From Callaeas wilsoni (lineage: Eukaryota > Chordata > Aves > Passeriformes > Callaeidae): 64,000 nt of DNA. The position numbers and the translations under genes were made by a program. The stretch's first letter is position 1, and each line of letters opens with the position of its first letter. Below the pieces are notes generated by a model. The model saw only the letters and a program-made list of their open reading frames with translations, did not search any database and was not told where the DNA came from. Of this stretch, positions 27,125 through 40,097 are shown in pieces. Location of the stretch: positions 58,501 to 122,500 of the forward strand of contig VWPU01006248.1 in NCBI GenBank assembly GCA_013398955.1. Direction: 5' to 3'.

Positions 27125-27159
27125 AGTTTACTATTAAATAAAATATTTAATAGTAAACA
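27125..27159. repeat. Perfect 15-bp inverted repeat with forkhead cores at both ends
   Basis: GTTTACTATTAAATA (27126-27140) and its exact reverse complement (27144-27158) are separated by AAA. The outer ends read GTTTAC and GTAAACA; the latter is the consensus forkhead core. A perfect 15-bp stem with a 3-base loop is well beyond chance expectation for a window of this size, even in AT-rich DNA. Confidence 0.85.
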
Positions 27160-28639
27160 TATAATTAATGTTGTAAATAGTAACATATTTAATGTTGAAA
27201 ATTCTCAAAATTATTTGGTGAATTCTTTGCCCTTTTTCATTTCTGATGACAGCTTACAGTGGTCCTACATGTTGTCCAGACTCATTGTCATTTGTCTCTG
27301 CTGCAGTTCCCAATTGCTGACAGTAAGATCCCCACATGTTTGTTCTGTTAGTCTAGAACTGGAAAAGCATTGTCAACTCTCCTTGATGTGACAGCTTCAG
27401 GCAGATGCCATGCTCTTTTCTGCACTGAAAGAATCATCATAACATACAATGTAATCCCTATTACAATATAACTTTAATATAAAAATTTTTACACTTTTTG
27501 ATAGCCACCAAAGCAGCTGGTTTTCTATGTTACAAAACTCCTGTGGCTGGGTGATATTTCAGGGTCAAAATGGCTGAGATTCTTCAAACCTGGCCCTCCA
27601 GTTTATATTTATTTTGATGCTAAGGACTGTAGATGTACCACAGTATTTGATGATGGATCCCAGTCCAAAAGGATATCCAGTTCTAAATACGTGTTCTGCA
27701 ACACATGAGAGTCTCATCTGCTTTTAGTAAAACCATCAGTTTAGAAGTTATAGACAACACCCTCATAAGCAACACAGGCCCTATAATAGGTTATTTTTCC
27801 TGAGAAAACTGTGAAAAGAAGAACATAGGTTATATGTCTGTGCTGCTGATTATTCATTGAAAAAGAATTTAGCGTTAGTATTAATATTGAGCATTTTGCA
27901 TTTGTCATTATCTTTCATGATCATTGCTGTATGAGGCATGTGATGTATTCAGTTATTTCCCACATGTGCTGCCTTTCCCTCATCTTTCTTTCAGTTTGAA
28001 TGAGTTTAGCATTACAGAATGAGGCCTAATGACAGTCAGAATGCATAGGAATAGAGTCAATGCCTTAAATTACTCAATTATTTCTTGTTTGTGTTATCAA
28101 AAAGGAGCAGCATACATGTAGGAAGAATGTGTCGTTAGTGTGAACTGTCATTTTGAATTACCAGTCAACTGTGGTTTTGTTGTTCCTTTGTGTTGCTGGT
28201 ACAAAACACAGAGTTTTCTAAATAGTGGCAAGCACCGGTTTTGCAAGAAAGTGAAGTGGTGACCATTCAGTCGTATTTTGCTAAGAGCATGAGGATTTCA
28301 TTGGTACACTTTTATTGTGTTGAGTGGTGACTGCATATGTTTTTAACATATTTCACAGGAGATGTATCTAGTACAATAAGCTGTAAAATATTGACTATCT
28401 ATGTGCTGTTCATCTAGTCATGGAAATTAAATGCTCATTGTTATAGGAAACAGAGTAAAAAAACCCAAACCAAAACAACAAAAAAGGCAATTTATCTTCT
28501 ATATGTTATCGCTGATGAATATAAATTGTCCAATCAAAAATCTTTTTTCTATGGGTTCATGTAAATTCAAAACAAACACACAAACAGAGGGAAAAAAAGA
28601 CTTGATGAGAAGGGTTGGTGTGTTTATGTGACTCAGTGG

Positions 28640-28870
28640 CATATTCAGATTATGTGGTGTGATTTGTTCTGCAGCTGCTTCAAATTAAGAACAGGTGTAG
28701 ATGGGAGGCTATGCAAATATTCATATTAATGTAATTGTCAAATTGGTGTGTTTATCACTGTACCTTTAAAGAGTAGACCATACTCTTATTTTACATGTAA
28801 ATGAGCTTTATTCTTGAGAGCTACTATTGGATAATGAGCTTGTAAAGGAGAAATTTCCAGCATATGGTGA
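28640..28870. promoter_or_regulatory. Candidate conserved non-coding element with POU and homeodomain motifs
   Basis: A compact stretch with a POU octamer ATGCAAAT (28711-28718), an octamer-like ATGTAAAT (28795-28802), TAATTG (28732-28737) and several ATTA cores. It lacks the low-complexity runs common in flanking intron. This resembles neural developmental enhancers, which are expected in FOXP2 introns. Confidence 0.4.
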
Positions 28871-29742
28871 AACATTTCTAAAATGTGACATTTTCTTGCA
28901 TAGCAATTTATTTTATATATATTGTATAAACATATTTTAATCTACTTTGTCTTCTTTAGAAAAATATATCCATGGTTTCAAAATCTAACTCAAAGAACTA
29001 ATGAACTAATATCTTTTTCCTCCTTTTTTTTTGACCTGGTGTTACCCTCTAGTAGGGAAACTTTTTATCTCCTTAAACCATTTTACTGTATATTTACAAA
29101 CCTTGAGAGACTTTAGGCCTCATTCACTTTAAATCTTTAAAAAGTATACATTGGAGAGAAAATGTGTTTAAAAAGGATTTTATTTTGCAAGACCAACTCT
29201 ATTTAAACAGTCATAAACTGTGTCTCTGAGTTAAGTATGTATTTTTAAACATTATTTACCTCGTGTTCCAAGCATGTGTAGATGTATAAATGATCAGCTG
29301 AGTTTTGTGTTATTTTTAGATCAGTGAGATTTGGTATCAAAGGATGTCTGAAATGAAGAAATGATGGGAACTTTTTATTTTCTTGTAGTACTTACCTAGT
29401 TAACAAAAGTTACCCAGTATAAAAATCAAAGAGCACTATGAATCTATGTGTTAGTGTATTTTCTTCCTTATATTTTTCATATAATGTTGATTAATAGTAA
29501 TTTGTATTCTGTTAAAACACTAGGTACTTGAGTTTTGTATATGTGTGCATATACAAGACAATTTTATATATGCTGTCAATGAGGTAGGTCGCATATTTGA
29601 AACTGAGGTATATGCACTGCGTGGGATGCTTTGGGCTGGGAATCTGGGCCAAACAGTTGAGAAAATCCATGCTTCTCAGGAAGCAGAGCCTGAGGGCACT
29701 GGCTGCCAACAGCTGACTACTGGGCAAATGAGACTAGAACAT

Positions 29743-29770
29743 GAACAAATGAACAAATGAACAAATGAAC
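29743..29770. repeat. Octamer tandem repeat GAACAAAT x3.5
   Basis: Three full GAACAAAT units plus GAAC. Low-level minisatellite; no function evident. Confidence 0.9.
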
Positions 29771-31019
29771 TAGAGCTAGAACTTCTTGCTTTCCTGATTC
29801 CTATGGCCGTGGCTCAGGTGGCATTTCCTATTTATGTGCAAGAAGCAAAAGAAAATTCAGTTTTGATTTCTGGATATGTTTCAGCAAGAAAGCAAAAACT
29901 ATAATTACTGGGTTCAGGGCAGAACCCAATGGCATCAAATTTCTTACTATTTTTTATCATCAAAGCTCAACTGGCAACTTACGAGAACAACCTAAAAGGT
30001 ATGTGAAAGAGGTTTATAGAAAGCAATTCTTAATTCATGAGAGGTATGTTTCTCTAAAGCATCCCTCAAGAAGAAGAGTGACTTTAAGAGGTGGCTTCAT
30101 CCTTTAGCAAATTATTTTAAATGGCATTAATTTCCATGGTGCTTAACTGGTAACTGTTTGCTTCACAGCCTGTTAGCTTCCTGTGAAATCTTTCATTCAC
30201 TTATTAGAATGCTTTTAATGGAATACAAATTATTTAAGAAAGAAAAGATTTGCAGGAACTTCATTATGTATGCTGAAGATGGTAAAGCTTTTCTTTAGGG
30301 TTAGCTTGGCTGTATCACTTTACAGTACAAGTGTCAACCAGATAAAACAGCAACCTCCTTTTCTAATCGATTTGAGTTAGATGCATCATTTCAGTAGGAT
30401 GTTATTGTGGGGCTAATTATCTTTGCATTTAGAAAAGTTTTTACTTCCACTTGACTGCTTATTGTTGGAGATATTTGCATGCAGAAATGTCATTTATGCT
30501 ATGCAATATGGGTGCCTTCCAGTATCCCTTAGAACTCACCATAGTCATGCTTCTGTCTCAGAAATAAAGATGCAACTTGGACATTGCTGCACGAAGACTG
30601 TGTGTGCTGGAGAACTGTGTGATTCTGTCACCCTTGTAGAGACTACTTTAAAACAGTAGGAACCTGGCCCGAGCCTTCTTGGCTCTATTAAAGTTTTCTC
30701 AGAGTTCTATGGGAAGTCTTTTGAGGTTAGGAAATGAGCAAATACTAGCAAGTAAAAGACAAAAAAGTGCCTTCCAGTGACACTCATCACTAATATCTTT
30801 TTAACACTTCTTGTATGTGGGATATCAGCAATTTCCTGGACCACACAGCAAATCATATAGGTGGGACAGGATCTGAGCATATTTGCATCCCATTTATATC
30901 ATTGTAGTTGCCTAAGTCAGGACAATTGCTGTTTATACGCACAGGTCATGGTGTTTGTTTTCTCTTGGAGAGAAATTTTGGGTTCAGGAGGAGATGGCGT
31001 TTTGCTTTTTGAGGTAGAC

Positions 31020-31140
31020 ATTTACAAGAGATGACATAAGTTGAGGTGCACAGATATTGGTAGTTGCCTCAATATCTGTATTATCATTTAATTAGAATTG
31101 CTCACATGTGCAGAATTAAATCAGTCACTGACTTGGAATT
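31020..31140. promoter_or_regulatory. Candidate regulatory block with a 10-bp inverted repeat and a homeodomain site
   Basis: ACAGATATTG (31050-31059) and CAATATCTGT (31070-31079) form a perfect inverted repeat around a 10-base spacer. A TAATTAG homeodomain core follows at 31089-31095. The spacing places the arm centres 20 bp, about two helical turns, apart. Confidence 0.35.
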
Positions 31141-32609
31141 AGGATGAATCTGATGCCCAGCAGAGACTGGTGAGGGCCCTTTCAGGTTTTTTCCTCTCCT
31201 TTGCAGACGAAAATAGTCCATCCACTCATGTAACCTATAAATACTACTAAACAGATTCTCTGATGTTGTTAGGAATCACCTAGCAAATGAGACATTAGTA
31301 ACACTTTTGATCACTCTTGTGCTTTTCTTGTAGCATATGATAGCTGTGGTCCTTGATGAAAATCTATCAGTTGTAATAATGTCTCAGAAAATGTGAAATG
31401 GGCATTTCATGGACCTCTGTGTAGCACAGCTTCATTGACTAGGGAGCTAGACCCCACCACAGCATTGATCTAACAGTCTTTAAGGGGAATTAAATTCTGA
31501 ACACTTGAAAAATGAACTGTAGGCATATATAATTGCTTAAAATTAAAACAAAAGATGTAGTGTAAAGTCAGATTACTTATATACTTTTTATTGATAATTA
31601 ATTATGCCTTATGGAAGTCTGCTGATTAGAAGATGTACACTATGCATTCATATCTATAAATACATGTGAACAGATTTTATTTCTTTCTGGAATGATAACA
31701 TGTGTGTTACCATTTTCTTTAATGTTTATTTTCTTTAGCAACTCAGAAAATAAGATGAAACATTTTGGTTGTGTGATAGATGCTATTTTCATTCAGTTCA
31801 AGATTTTCCTGTGCCTATATTCAGTTAAGATCTCCAATTTCTGTCTTATTAGAGGATCACTATCTTGTAATCCTTTTATCTTCTATGCATTGCTACTCTT
31901 TTTCGTAAAGGAGAAATAAATACTAAGAGAAAAAAAAGTGATCTATCTCTGCCAAAGCTCAGGCCACTGTCCTTCCATGCATTAGTCAGCAAAATAGCTT
32001 GTATAGCAAAAGAATGATTGTCTGCCTTTTCTTTACTCAACAGCTGAAGCTTTAAAGCAAGAAATTTGAAAATGCTATTACAAATTAATGTGCTATGCAA
32101 CTTCATCTACAACTCACTAAGCTGAACTGTTGTTAACTCATAAAGAATACGCACTTCAAAGTTGTACACAGAATCACAGACTTGTTCTTTAAAATTTACA
32201 TTCTCTTGAGAAAACGTGTTCCCTTATTCCTTTTCTTTCCCCCATTCAGGAGTCTAATTATAGGGCCAGACTTTCAGTGAAGTTGAGTACCCAGGACTCC
32301 ATCAACAGCAGTGTAAGCTGCAGCTGCTCAATACCTCTACAGATGAAACTGAGAAGAGTTTAGGAAAATTAGTGGCTACAAATTAGGCTTAAAAAAGGAT
32401 ATTTTTCTTCATAGACATCATCAGATTTTGTTCGTCTTTATCAGGCATTATTTATCTTTTTCTAGATAAACAGGATGATAAGGGGTTTTTTAATTTTTAT
32501 TTTTTTCATTTATATACTCTGAATTAAATAACAATTTTTGAGGAGGCTGGTGGATATTTTGCCAAATTGTTCTAAAATTATGTGTGGTGTTTTGATTTTA
32601 ACCAACGTT

Positions 32610-32930
32610 ACAGCTGCAGAGCTGTAAAGCAGTCAGTTTTCCTTATTATGACTAGTTCTGCAACTTGTACTGTTTAAATTGCCTGCAATTAGCATATTTC
32701 AACCTTATTTTTAGGTTTAAATTGCAGTGTGAGAGTGTGCTCTCCTCTTAGCTAATTAGTGCTATCAAGGAACAGTAGGTTACCTCATTAGTACCATGTG
32801 CATTTAATTAAAGAAGAGAAAATTGGAGTTAACCTCATCGTTAATATTTTCACAGAGTGCTGCAATGCCAACACCTTCAATTGGAGTCACACCCCTGTGT
32901 ATCTAATTATTCACTGGTGCTATATAAGGT
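32610..32930. promoter_or_regulatory. Strong candidate conserved non-coding element (homeodomain-rich)
   Basis: It contains two copies of GTTTAAATTGC (32672-32682, 32715-32725), a palindromic homeodomain site CTAATTAG (32752-32759), CATTTAATTAAAG near 32800, GCAATTAGCAT near 32685, and a GTCACACCCC segment near 32886 resembling a T-box or KLF site. The density of distinct developmental motifs and the lack of simple repeats make it the best enhancer candidate in the window. Function is inferred. Confidence 0.45.
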
Positions 32931-33939
32931 TAGGAAGGATACCACCATGCTGTTGACAAAATAATTTAGATGGAAATCTGTTTGCTGGTTTCTGATACGA
33001 AATTCCAGTTAGAGCAGATTATTTTTATTTAAGTACATTGGGGTCACAAAATATTTTTATCATCTTTCTATTCTTTCTGTTATATTCACACTCAAACCCA
33101 GGAAAGGCCCAGAGCACATGAGGCACTTAATCTCGGGCAAGTGGTCTCTGATCTTCATCCATACCTTGCAAGTGTTGTAGCAATCTGGACATGCCCTTTT
33201 TATTTTGGCTACAGGTGTTGCAGAAACCAGTAGAGTTATATTGTACTCATGGAAAGAATAATACACAAATGGGACCAGACTACAGGTACCTGCCCTTTGC
33301 AAATGTGCTCAGAATTTCTTATGAGTTGCTTTGCTTTCCAATTTTCTTTTCCACCATGCTGTTTCAAATACTTCTAAAGGGCACAATCTATGATGGAGAT
33401 GAGAGCCTTCAGCTCCCTTAGGTTTCAGTGAAGTTGAAGGTGCTTATTGTTTCTACTCTAGGCACTGCAATTCGTGTCTGTATACCGACAGAACAGACTA
33501 TTTTGGATGTATGTATAGCCTAGTATGTATTTAAAAGAAGAAAAAAACAAGTAAACAATTTTTTTTATTCTTAATGAATTTGTGATACTGGTGGTTGGGC
33601 TTACAGTTTCCAGTCTGTAGTAACATGAAGTAAATCTGAGTTCTGTGTTTCAGTTTTGTATTGGCAAGCTGTGCTGGATGCCCAGAACTTGAAAATCTTG
33701 CACCATCCATGTAGTGCTGATTTAACAAGTTCTTGAGATAGTCTTAATTTTTAATATATTGATATTCCCATTACTGGTGTAAAAAAGAGTTACATATGTC
33801 CTGGAATATTTTAACAGTTAAAGTTTGTCACCTTTTTCACTTTGCCTGTCTGAAATTGAACAGCTCAGCACTCACAGAGCCACATACTCACCAAGTGGAT
33901 TTCTCTTCTGAATTTTGTTGTCCAATGCTGCTAATATGG

Positions 33940-34012
33940 CAAATAATTTTGAGCAAGCCATTCTGTGATTCAGTTTTCCCATCTGTAAAATGGAAATGCC
34001 ATTACTTCATGC
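33940..34012 (+). mobile_element. MIR-like (CORE-SINE) relic
   Basis: The segment GAGCAAGCCATTCTGTGATTCAG-TTTTCCCATCTGTAAAATGG parallels the MIR core (GGGCAAGT..CTT..CTCTGTGCCTCAG-TTTCC.CATCTGTAAAATGG). MIR elements predate the amniote radiation and survive as relics in bird genomes. The tRNA-like head is not recognisable. Confidence 0.6.
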
Positions 34013-35464
34013 ATGAATATGTTTTAAGTCCAAATAATTGGTTTTTGCACAATATTCAAGTACAAAACCACCTCGTACGAGAGTATATCAGTGCCATAGC
34101 AACTTCACATGAAGTGCATTTAATTATTGTATCTGTGGGATTATAACTGAATCCTTGAAGGAGGGGTTTTTCAGAAGTTTTCATACTAAATCAAGTACTT
34201 TCTTCTCTGTTCTTTCAGATTATCTGTCTCAAGTGCTTATATTGGCACATACATAGGTGCTTTAGTCACTTTACAAGCTTACTTGTACCAACCACTTTGA
34301 CATTTAGCACTGCTGTTCAAATGAAAATAATACCTGACCTTTTTAAATTTGGGGGGGTTTTTTTATTATTTTATAGTGAAGTAGAAAAGAGGTTCTTCAA
34401 ACATTGGTACTTTCCCATATTAACTTTCCAAACTGATGATCCTTCAGGATCTATAGTGAGTTAAAAGTAATCCAGTGGCAGGGTGGAACTGTGAAATTGG
34501 TCAGTTTGACAAATGGATGAAGTTTCCATGTGGAAATAGATGAACTCAGTATTCACTTAGCTAAATTGTGGTTTATATATTGCTATTAGAAAAATGTGGA
34601 ATTATATGACAGATCTATTTATCTTTTTTTTTTCTGTCTAAATGTTTGGGGTTTTTTTAAATATTATATGCTCTTTAACTGTCAAGGTGCATTTGAAAAT
34701 GCGGAAATTAAACTCTGTTTTCTAGGACTTGTAAGGGAGAGTTCAGATTACAAAAAGTTTTTAGAAATAAAAGAATAATGAGTTTTCGGTCCTCCATTCG
34801 TGTTTCAAGAAAACTATGTGAAAACATGCCATCAATATAAGTTGTTAGCCTGACTTCAACCACTATGTCTGTGTAATGTGATGTGAAAAAGGGACTAGTT
34901 TCATTTGTATTGGAGAGAAACTGCAGCTCAAATTACAGCCCTTGGTGATATCATTGTCATCTCTTTGAAAGATCTTGTTCAGCTCTATCAAGAATAACCA
35001 GGTAATAAAGACAAAAAGCAATGACTAGTGTTTGGTTTTGGTTTAGAACTTCAGTGTCTCGGCATATCTAGTGGCTGGACCTCCTTATAAACATCCATAC
35101 AAATGTGTGAAGTACAGACCAAACTAGGAATGAAATTTTATATACTCATTTCCAAAATCTACATGAAAAAACATCTGAAGCAGAACTTTTATTGTCACAG
35201 AATCCAAATAATTATTTGCAGCATCTTTGATGGACAGCTACCAGTTTGGTGTTCCCCAACTGTAAAAATATTTGGTAGAGTAAGGACTTCTATGGGTAAA
35301 TCATTAAGTGATAAAGAGGTACTTTTAAAACCAAATTTTCTGCATATATACTTCAATTACATTGTATAATATTGCTATTAATTATAGTTGCTACATTCTT
35401 TAAGTTTTTGCCTAGAATTGTGATCTTTTTAGTGCTTGCTAATGCACTTAACAGTAAGGTCACT

Positions 35465-35588
35465 GGTTGGTTTGGGTGTTTTTGAGTTTTGGGTTTTTTT
35501 GGGTTGTTTTGGCTTTTTTTTTTTTTTTTTTTTTGTTTGTTTTTTTTTTTTTTTTTTGTTTTTTGGTTTTTTTTTTGGTTTGGTTTTA
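35465..35588. repeat. T/G-rich low-complexity tract
   Basis: About 120 bases of T with scattered G, including runs of more than 17 T. It generates meaningless phenylalanine-rich or lysine-rich frames. Such tracts are prone to length errors in assembly. Confidence 0.9.
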
Positions 35589-37481
35589 ATTCCCACCAAA
35601 TCTTTATTCAAGTTTATTTTTTGGTCATGTGGTTTTTCCAGGGAATGTATTATTTATTTTACTGGACTTAGTCACTTTGGCACTGTTTGAACTGACAGCA
35701 TATAAAGTAAACAAATTCTCTTTTTCTGAGGAAAGTGACCGATAAGCAGGGAGAAATATTTATAAATCAGTTAAAGTTCTTTATTGATATAGTCAAAAGA
35801 TGAGAAAGAAGTATTCCAAGAGAAAAACAACATGAGCTCTGTGTTTATGTAAAATATTCTACATTATATGTCAGCTTGGATGAGGAAAGTACATATAATA
35901 CAATTGTAAAATTGTCACTTCTTGTTTTGTTCTGTCTCCCTGTGTAACTGCAGAGCTACGAATGTCTCTACCTCTTGAATTTTCCTTGCTGTACTCAGTT
36001 TTTTTAAAGGAATTTTTTTTTTTAAAATCACTCTTCACTTCTACAAAATTTAATTTACAACTGCATAAAGGAAATTACTGTAGTTTAGGCAGTCAAGCAT
36101 TTCAACAGATCCCTAGAAATGTACAAAGGGAAAGAATGATTATCAGTCCCGAATTGTGGATTAAGAGGATCATACTACACAGACTACTGTCTAAAAGTAG
36201 CAATTTAATAGAAAATGTGGATGTTCATGTGAAGAATGTCTCTGAGGTTAAAGATAGCGTTTAAAATATGAATTTTTTTTCCCTTATTATTATTTGGTAG
36301 AAGGTTTGCCTAGAGATGCTTGTCTTGTGAATATTTTTATTTAACATTACAAGCAGCTTTATTGGGAGTCTTAGAGACATTCTTTACATGTTTTGGTTTT
36401 GGTGTTTTTGTTAATTTTTTTGTGGAAGGGGAAATTCCATTAAAAAAGGACAATTTTCATTTTGAACTGCAGAAAACGTATAGAAAATCTACTCAAACTC
36501 CCTTCAATGTCTGTGTTAGAAAGAACAAATAAACTGTAATTCAGGAAGTACCATTTACATGTATATAAAGGGAAGTTTTTAAAAATCACAAGGTAAGTGA
36601 GGTTTCTGAGGTTCTAGAATACATTCTTCATACACAGTTCCTCGTGCCTTTTTCCACCATAAACTGGCACTGCTTTTTGAGTCTTTTTTGAGGGCAGATT
36701 GTCTTTGTTGAAGTCTGCAACAGGAAGAGAGATACTTTTTAAAACTCCATGGGTGTGTTCTTGTCCTGTAAACTTAGGTAATACTTTTGCATAAGACCCT
36801 CAAACAAACCGTTCAGTGGACAAAATCAGCACAGAGTTTCTCTAATTCTGCCCAGGAACAACCTAGTCCATGATTTCAAATGTCACCTCTGTGTTAGTTC
36901 ACGATATATCTCAGGTAAGGAATATCACACTGTGCACAAGTTTTTGTCAGTATTTCATTTTGTGTCAGTACAATATTTGAGAACAGTTTCCCTGAACAGC
37001 CAGCTCAAGTATAGACTGCAACAACAAAAAATTCAACAGAATGCTTTTCCAGAGGCATTCTCCCTCCTGCTGCAAATAAAAATCATTACTTGATGACAAA
37101 GTGATTTCCTTTCTCTCAAATGCACTTTATTGTCAGCAATGTAATTTATATCAAGCAAGCAGTGAGTTTTATCCATTTATAGCATCTGAAGTTTTTTTTT
37201 ATACAATACAAACATTTTTTTCATGTTTTGGTCTTTTGTATACAGCTACATTACTTTAATTATTAGAACCTTACCTAAAAATACCTTTTGCTAAATTATA
37301 GCTAGGTTTACTAGTTACTTAATACATTTTTTTCTTCTTTTCGGATTACGATCTATGGCTGAATATCTGGTGCATTAGTTTGGATTTTTTCCCTTCTTTT
37401 TAATTGTTGTGGAAACCAACAAATCAGTTGCTAGAAGCTGCTTAAGGAGAAGCGTTTGATATGTTATTGGTAGGAGAGCTC

Positions 37482-37537
37482 TATAGAATACCTGAAGAAT
37501 ATATAGAATTCTATATTCTATATAGAATTCCTGAAGG
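37482..37537. repeat. Palindrome and direct-repeat cluster around TATAGAATTC
   Basis: CTATAGAATACCTGAAG near 37481 recurs as CTATATAGAATTCCTGAAG about 37 bases later. Between them is the perfect 16-bp palindrome ATATAGAATTCTATAT (37501-37516), and a further TATATAGAATTC copy overlaps the second repeat. Probably a local inverted/direct duplication. Confidence 0.75.
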
Positions 37538-39956
37538 GAGATATCTGAGGACAACCTGCTGCCTTTTCTCATATAAATTAAATTTTTTTTCTTCAACTTA
37601 CAATATCAGCTGTAAACAGGAATCCACATCGACACCTGTAAGCCTCTAAGCCTGTCTACATCCTCATGTGGTACAAACATGCCTTAGTGTTTTCAGTCAT
37701 ACAATGTGAATTAATAAAACACAAATACTGTCCAATATATCGTGAAAAGAGCAAATGGGACTTAGCTGTTCTAAAATTTAAAATATTCATAAGTTTAATA
37801 TTTCTTTAAAAATGAAGAAATTTCAGTATAATGATGGTTTTAATTAATATTACATTTCATCTGCTGTTAATTTCCATAGCTTTTCTGGACAAAACTCAAT
37901 CTTCTTTTTTTTTGCTTTGTTTTAATATAAGATAAATCGGTTTCTTATATGTAGTTTAAACTTACCGAATGTAATAATGCGTAGCCTTTGCTCAGTTGAT
38001 ATTCAGTTTTGTGTTGACTTGAAACCATATTGCTGAACAGGCTGATAGCTAAGGCAGTACACAGAGAAGAGTGTGTAGAGCTGCATGCCTCTTGTGAACT
38101 TTGGTGGGAGTTTACCCGCTCTCTCCATTTACTGTTTTGAAAGGGTTCCCCAACAAGTTAAGAAAGCAAGCTGATTTTAGAAAAATATAGGCTGGAAGCA
38201 ATAGAATTCGTTATCTAAGAGGTGGCTTAGAACGACAGTTAAAACACTGAAATGTTTTAATTACAAAATAAGTGGTGATTATTACAATAAAATATCATGA
38301 GTCTTATCATTTAGGTTCAAAACATAATGCTAAAGTAGTAAGATAAGTAGTAAGAATAAACAAAAATAGTATTAATCAGGGAGAAAAGTCTACGACTAAT
38401 CTATATAGGATTTAGTTTTTTCCTTAGTTATTTTATGAATCACAGATTCTTCAACATCTGCAAGACTCATTTTAAGTCCTCTAAATGATACTGCTTTCCA
38501 CATTTAGAAAACATAGAAGTAAGGGTTTATGGGTTTATATTGATCCTTTGTTTCTGTCACTAGGCTTTTGCTCATTCTTTGAATGCTTTAGAGCAATTTG
38601 AGTTTTCATTTACAATTTACTCTGAAATTAGCTCTGTATTCTGTACAATGCATTTTTCATTAACTCTTGTTTATGCTTAACACAGTCATGAACTTTACCA
38701 TGGGCTTGATTGAGTCTTGAGTTACTTGTTGGTCAGTTTCTTTTTGTTGGGACCTATTTCCACCATTATTAGCCAATTCTTAGTTTTTTGGAGTACAATA
38801 TAGCAGTCACCAAAAAAAAAAAAAGCCAAAAATCTAAAATATATGACCAAATTTGTGTTAATAGTGTTCCCACATTTCATTTCAGCTGCATTAGAATAGC
38901 TCTGATGGAGTTCTAGGAAATAACAAGCAAATAAAGCTGGGTAATGTCTTAGAGCAGTTGTGTATATTTTAAATATCATCACATGTCATTGGCAAAGCAA
39001 TAAATACACATTTCCCTTGACACTCCGAAAAAGAAGTGTAATTCAGTTCCTGTTCTTAAAAGTTACTGTATTTCTTGACCACTAAGCAGAACACTACAAA
39101 TCTGTTTGATAGGTATTTAAATATGTGTTTACACAAAAGTGAGAGTTGTTATCAAATACCTTGCCAGTGCCATAATCCAAACACCATACATCAGTAACTG
39201 TTCTGGAGACATTTAAATAGTATTTCTCTCAGATGGTGCTGGTAGAACAGCTCTGTTCTGTACTTGCAAATGGCAACTTTTAGCTTCAAGGATCACTGGG
39301 AACTTACTTCTGTTGTCTGCTGAGAAACTAACACTTCATACTGAGCAGTCAACAAGAAAAAAAGCCTGTCTTCTTTTATGCATAACCTGTTCACCCATTG
39401 CAAATGAAGGTGACTTTTCACAGCAAGTGTCCAAGGACAGACTCTTGGATATGGCGTGTTCTCTCACTTTTTATCACTCAGTTTTTTGGCTGAGCTGGCA
39501 GTCCACTAATAAATAGCAACAGATTTTTTCAACTGTACCCTTCTGCTGGACTTGTTTTATTTTTAAGAAAATAAAAGTATTTCTGCTGTGATAAGGGAAT
39601 TGCCACAAAAAGCAGTATGAAAAAATAAAATTTATTTCATGATAAAAGCAGAAAAAATTGTTTAAAATTTCATGTTGAAGTTGCTCCTTTCTTTAATTGA
39701 CTTCTTTTGCTCAGACATTAACTTCTTCATCCCTTAGCCAGTGTGTGAGCTCAGTAGGTGTGCTATTCTCAATAATTGTAGGGAGTTTCTCTTCTCCCAG
39801 TTCTATCCTACACTTTCCTAGTTTTATTTTTATCCTTCTAAGTGTTTCTTTGCCATTTTCTTCAGAGAAGTGTTATTATAGCTGATATAAATGAGAACTC
39901 TAATCATCATCTTTGTGATTTGCACTCCAGATACTATTTATTCTGTAAAAGCACTA

Positions 39957-40097
39957 CACAAAAAAAATCAAAACAAATAAACAAACAAAAAACCCCCCCA
40001 AAACAACTAACCAAACAAAACTAAAAATATGCCCCTAAAAAATGAAAATGAAACCTACACACACACACATACACACACAACCAACCAACAAAACCCA
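39957..40097. repeat. A/C-rich tract with embedded CA and AACC microsatellites
   Basis: An A-rich stretch with C7 (39957-40020), then CA repeats (about 40056-40079) and AACC units (40079-40090). Similar in composition to the tract at 6183-6303. Confidence 0.85.

Noticed and set aside
33796..34146. 116-codon open frame on the + strand
   Set aside because: It runs through the MIR-like relic and shows no protein-family signature; chance frame.
35436..35690. Phe-rich and Lys-rich frames on both strands
   Set aside because: Pure consequence of the T/G-rich tract.
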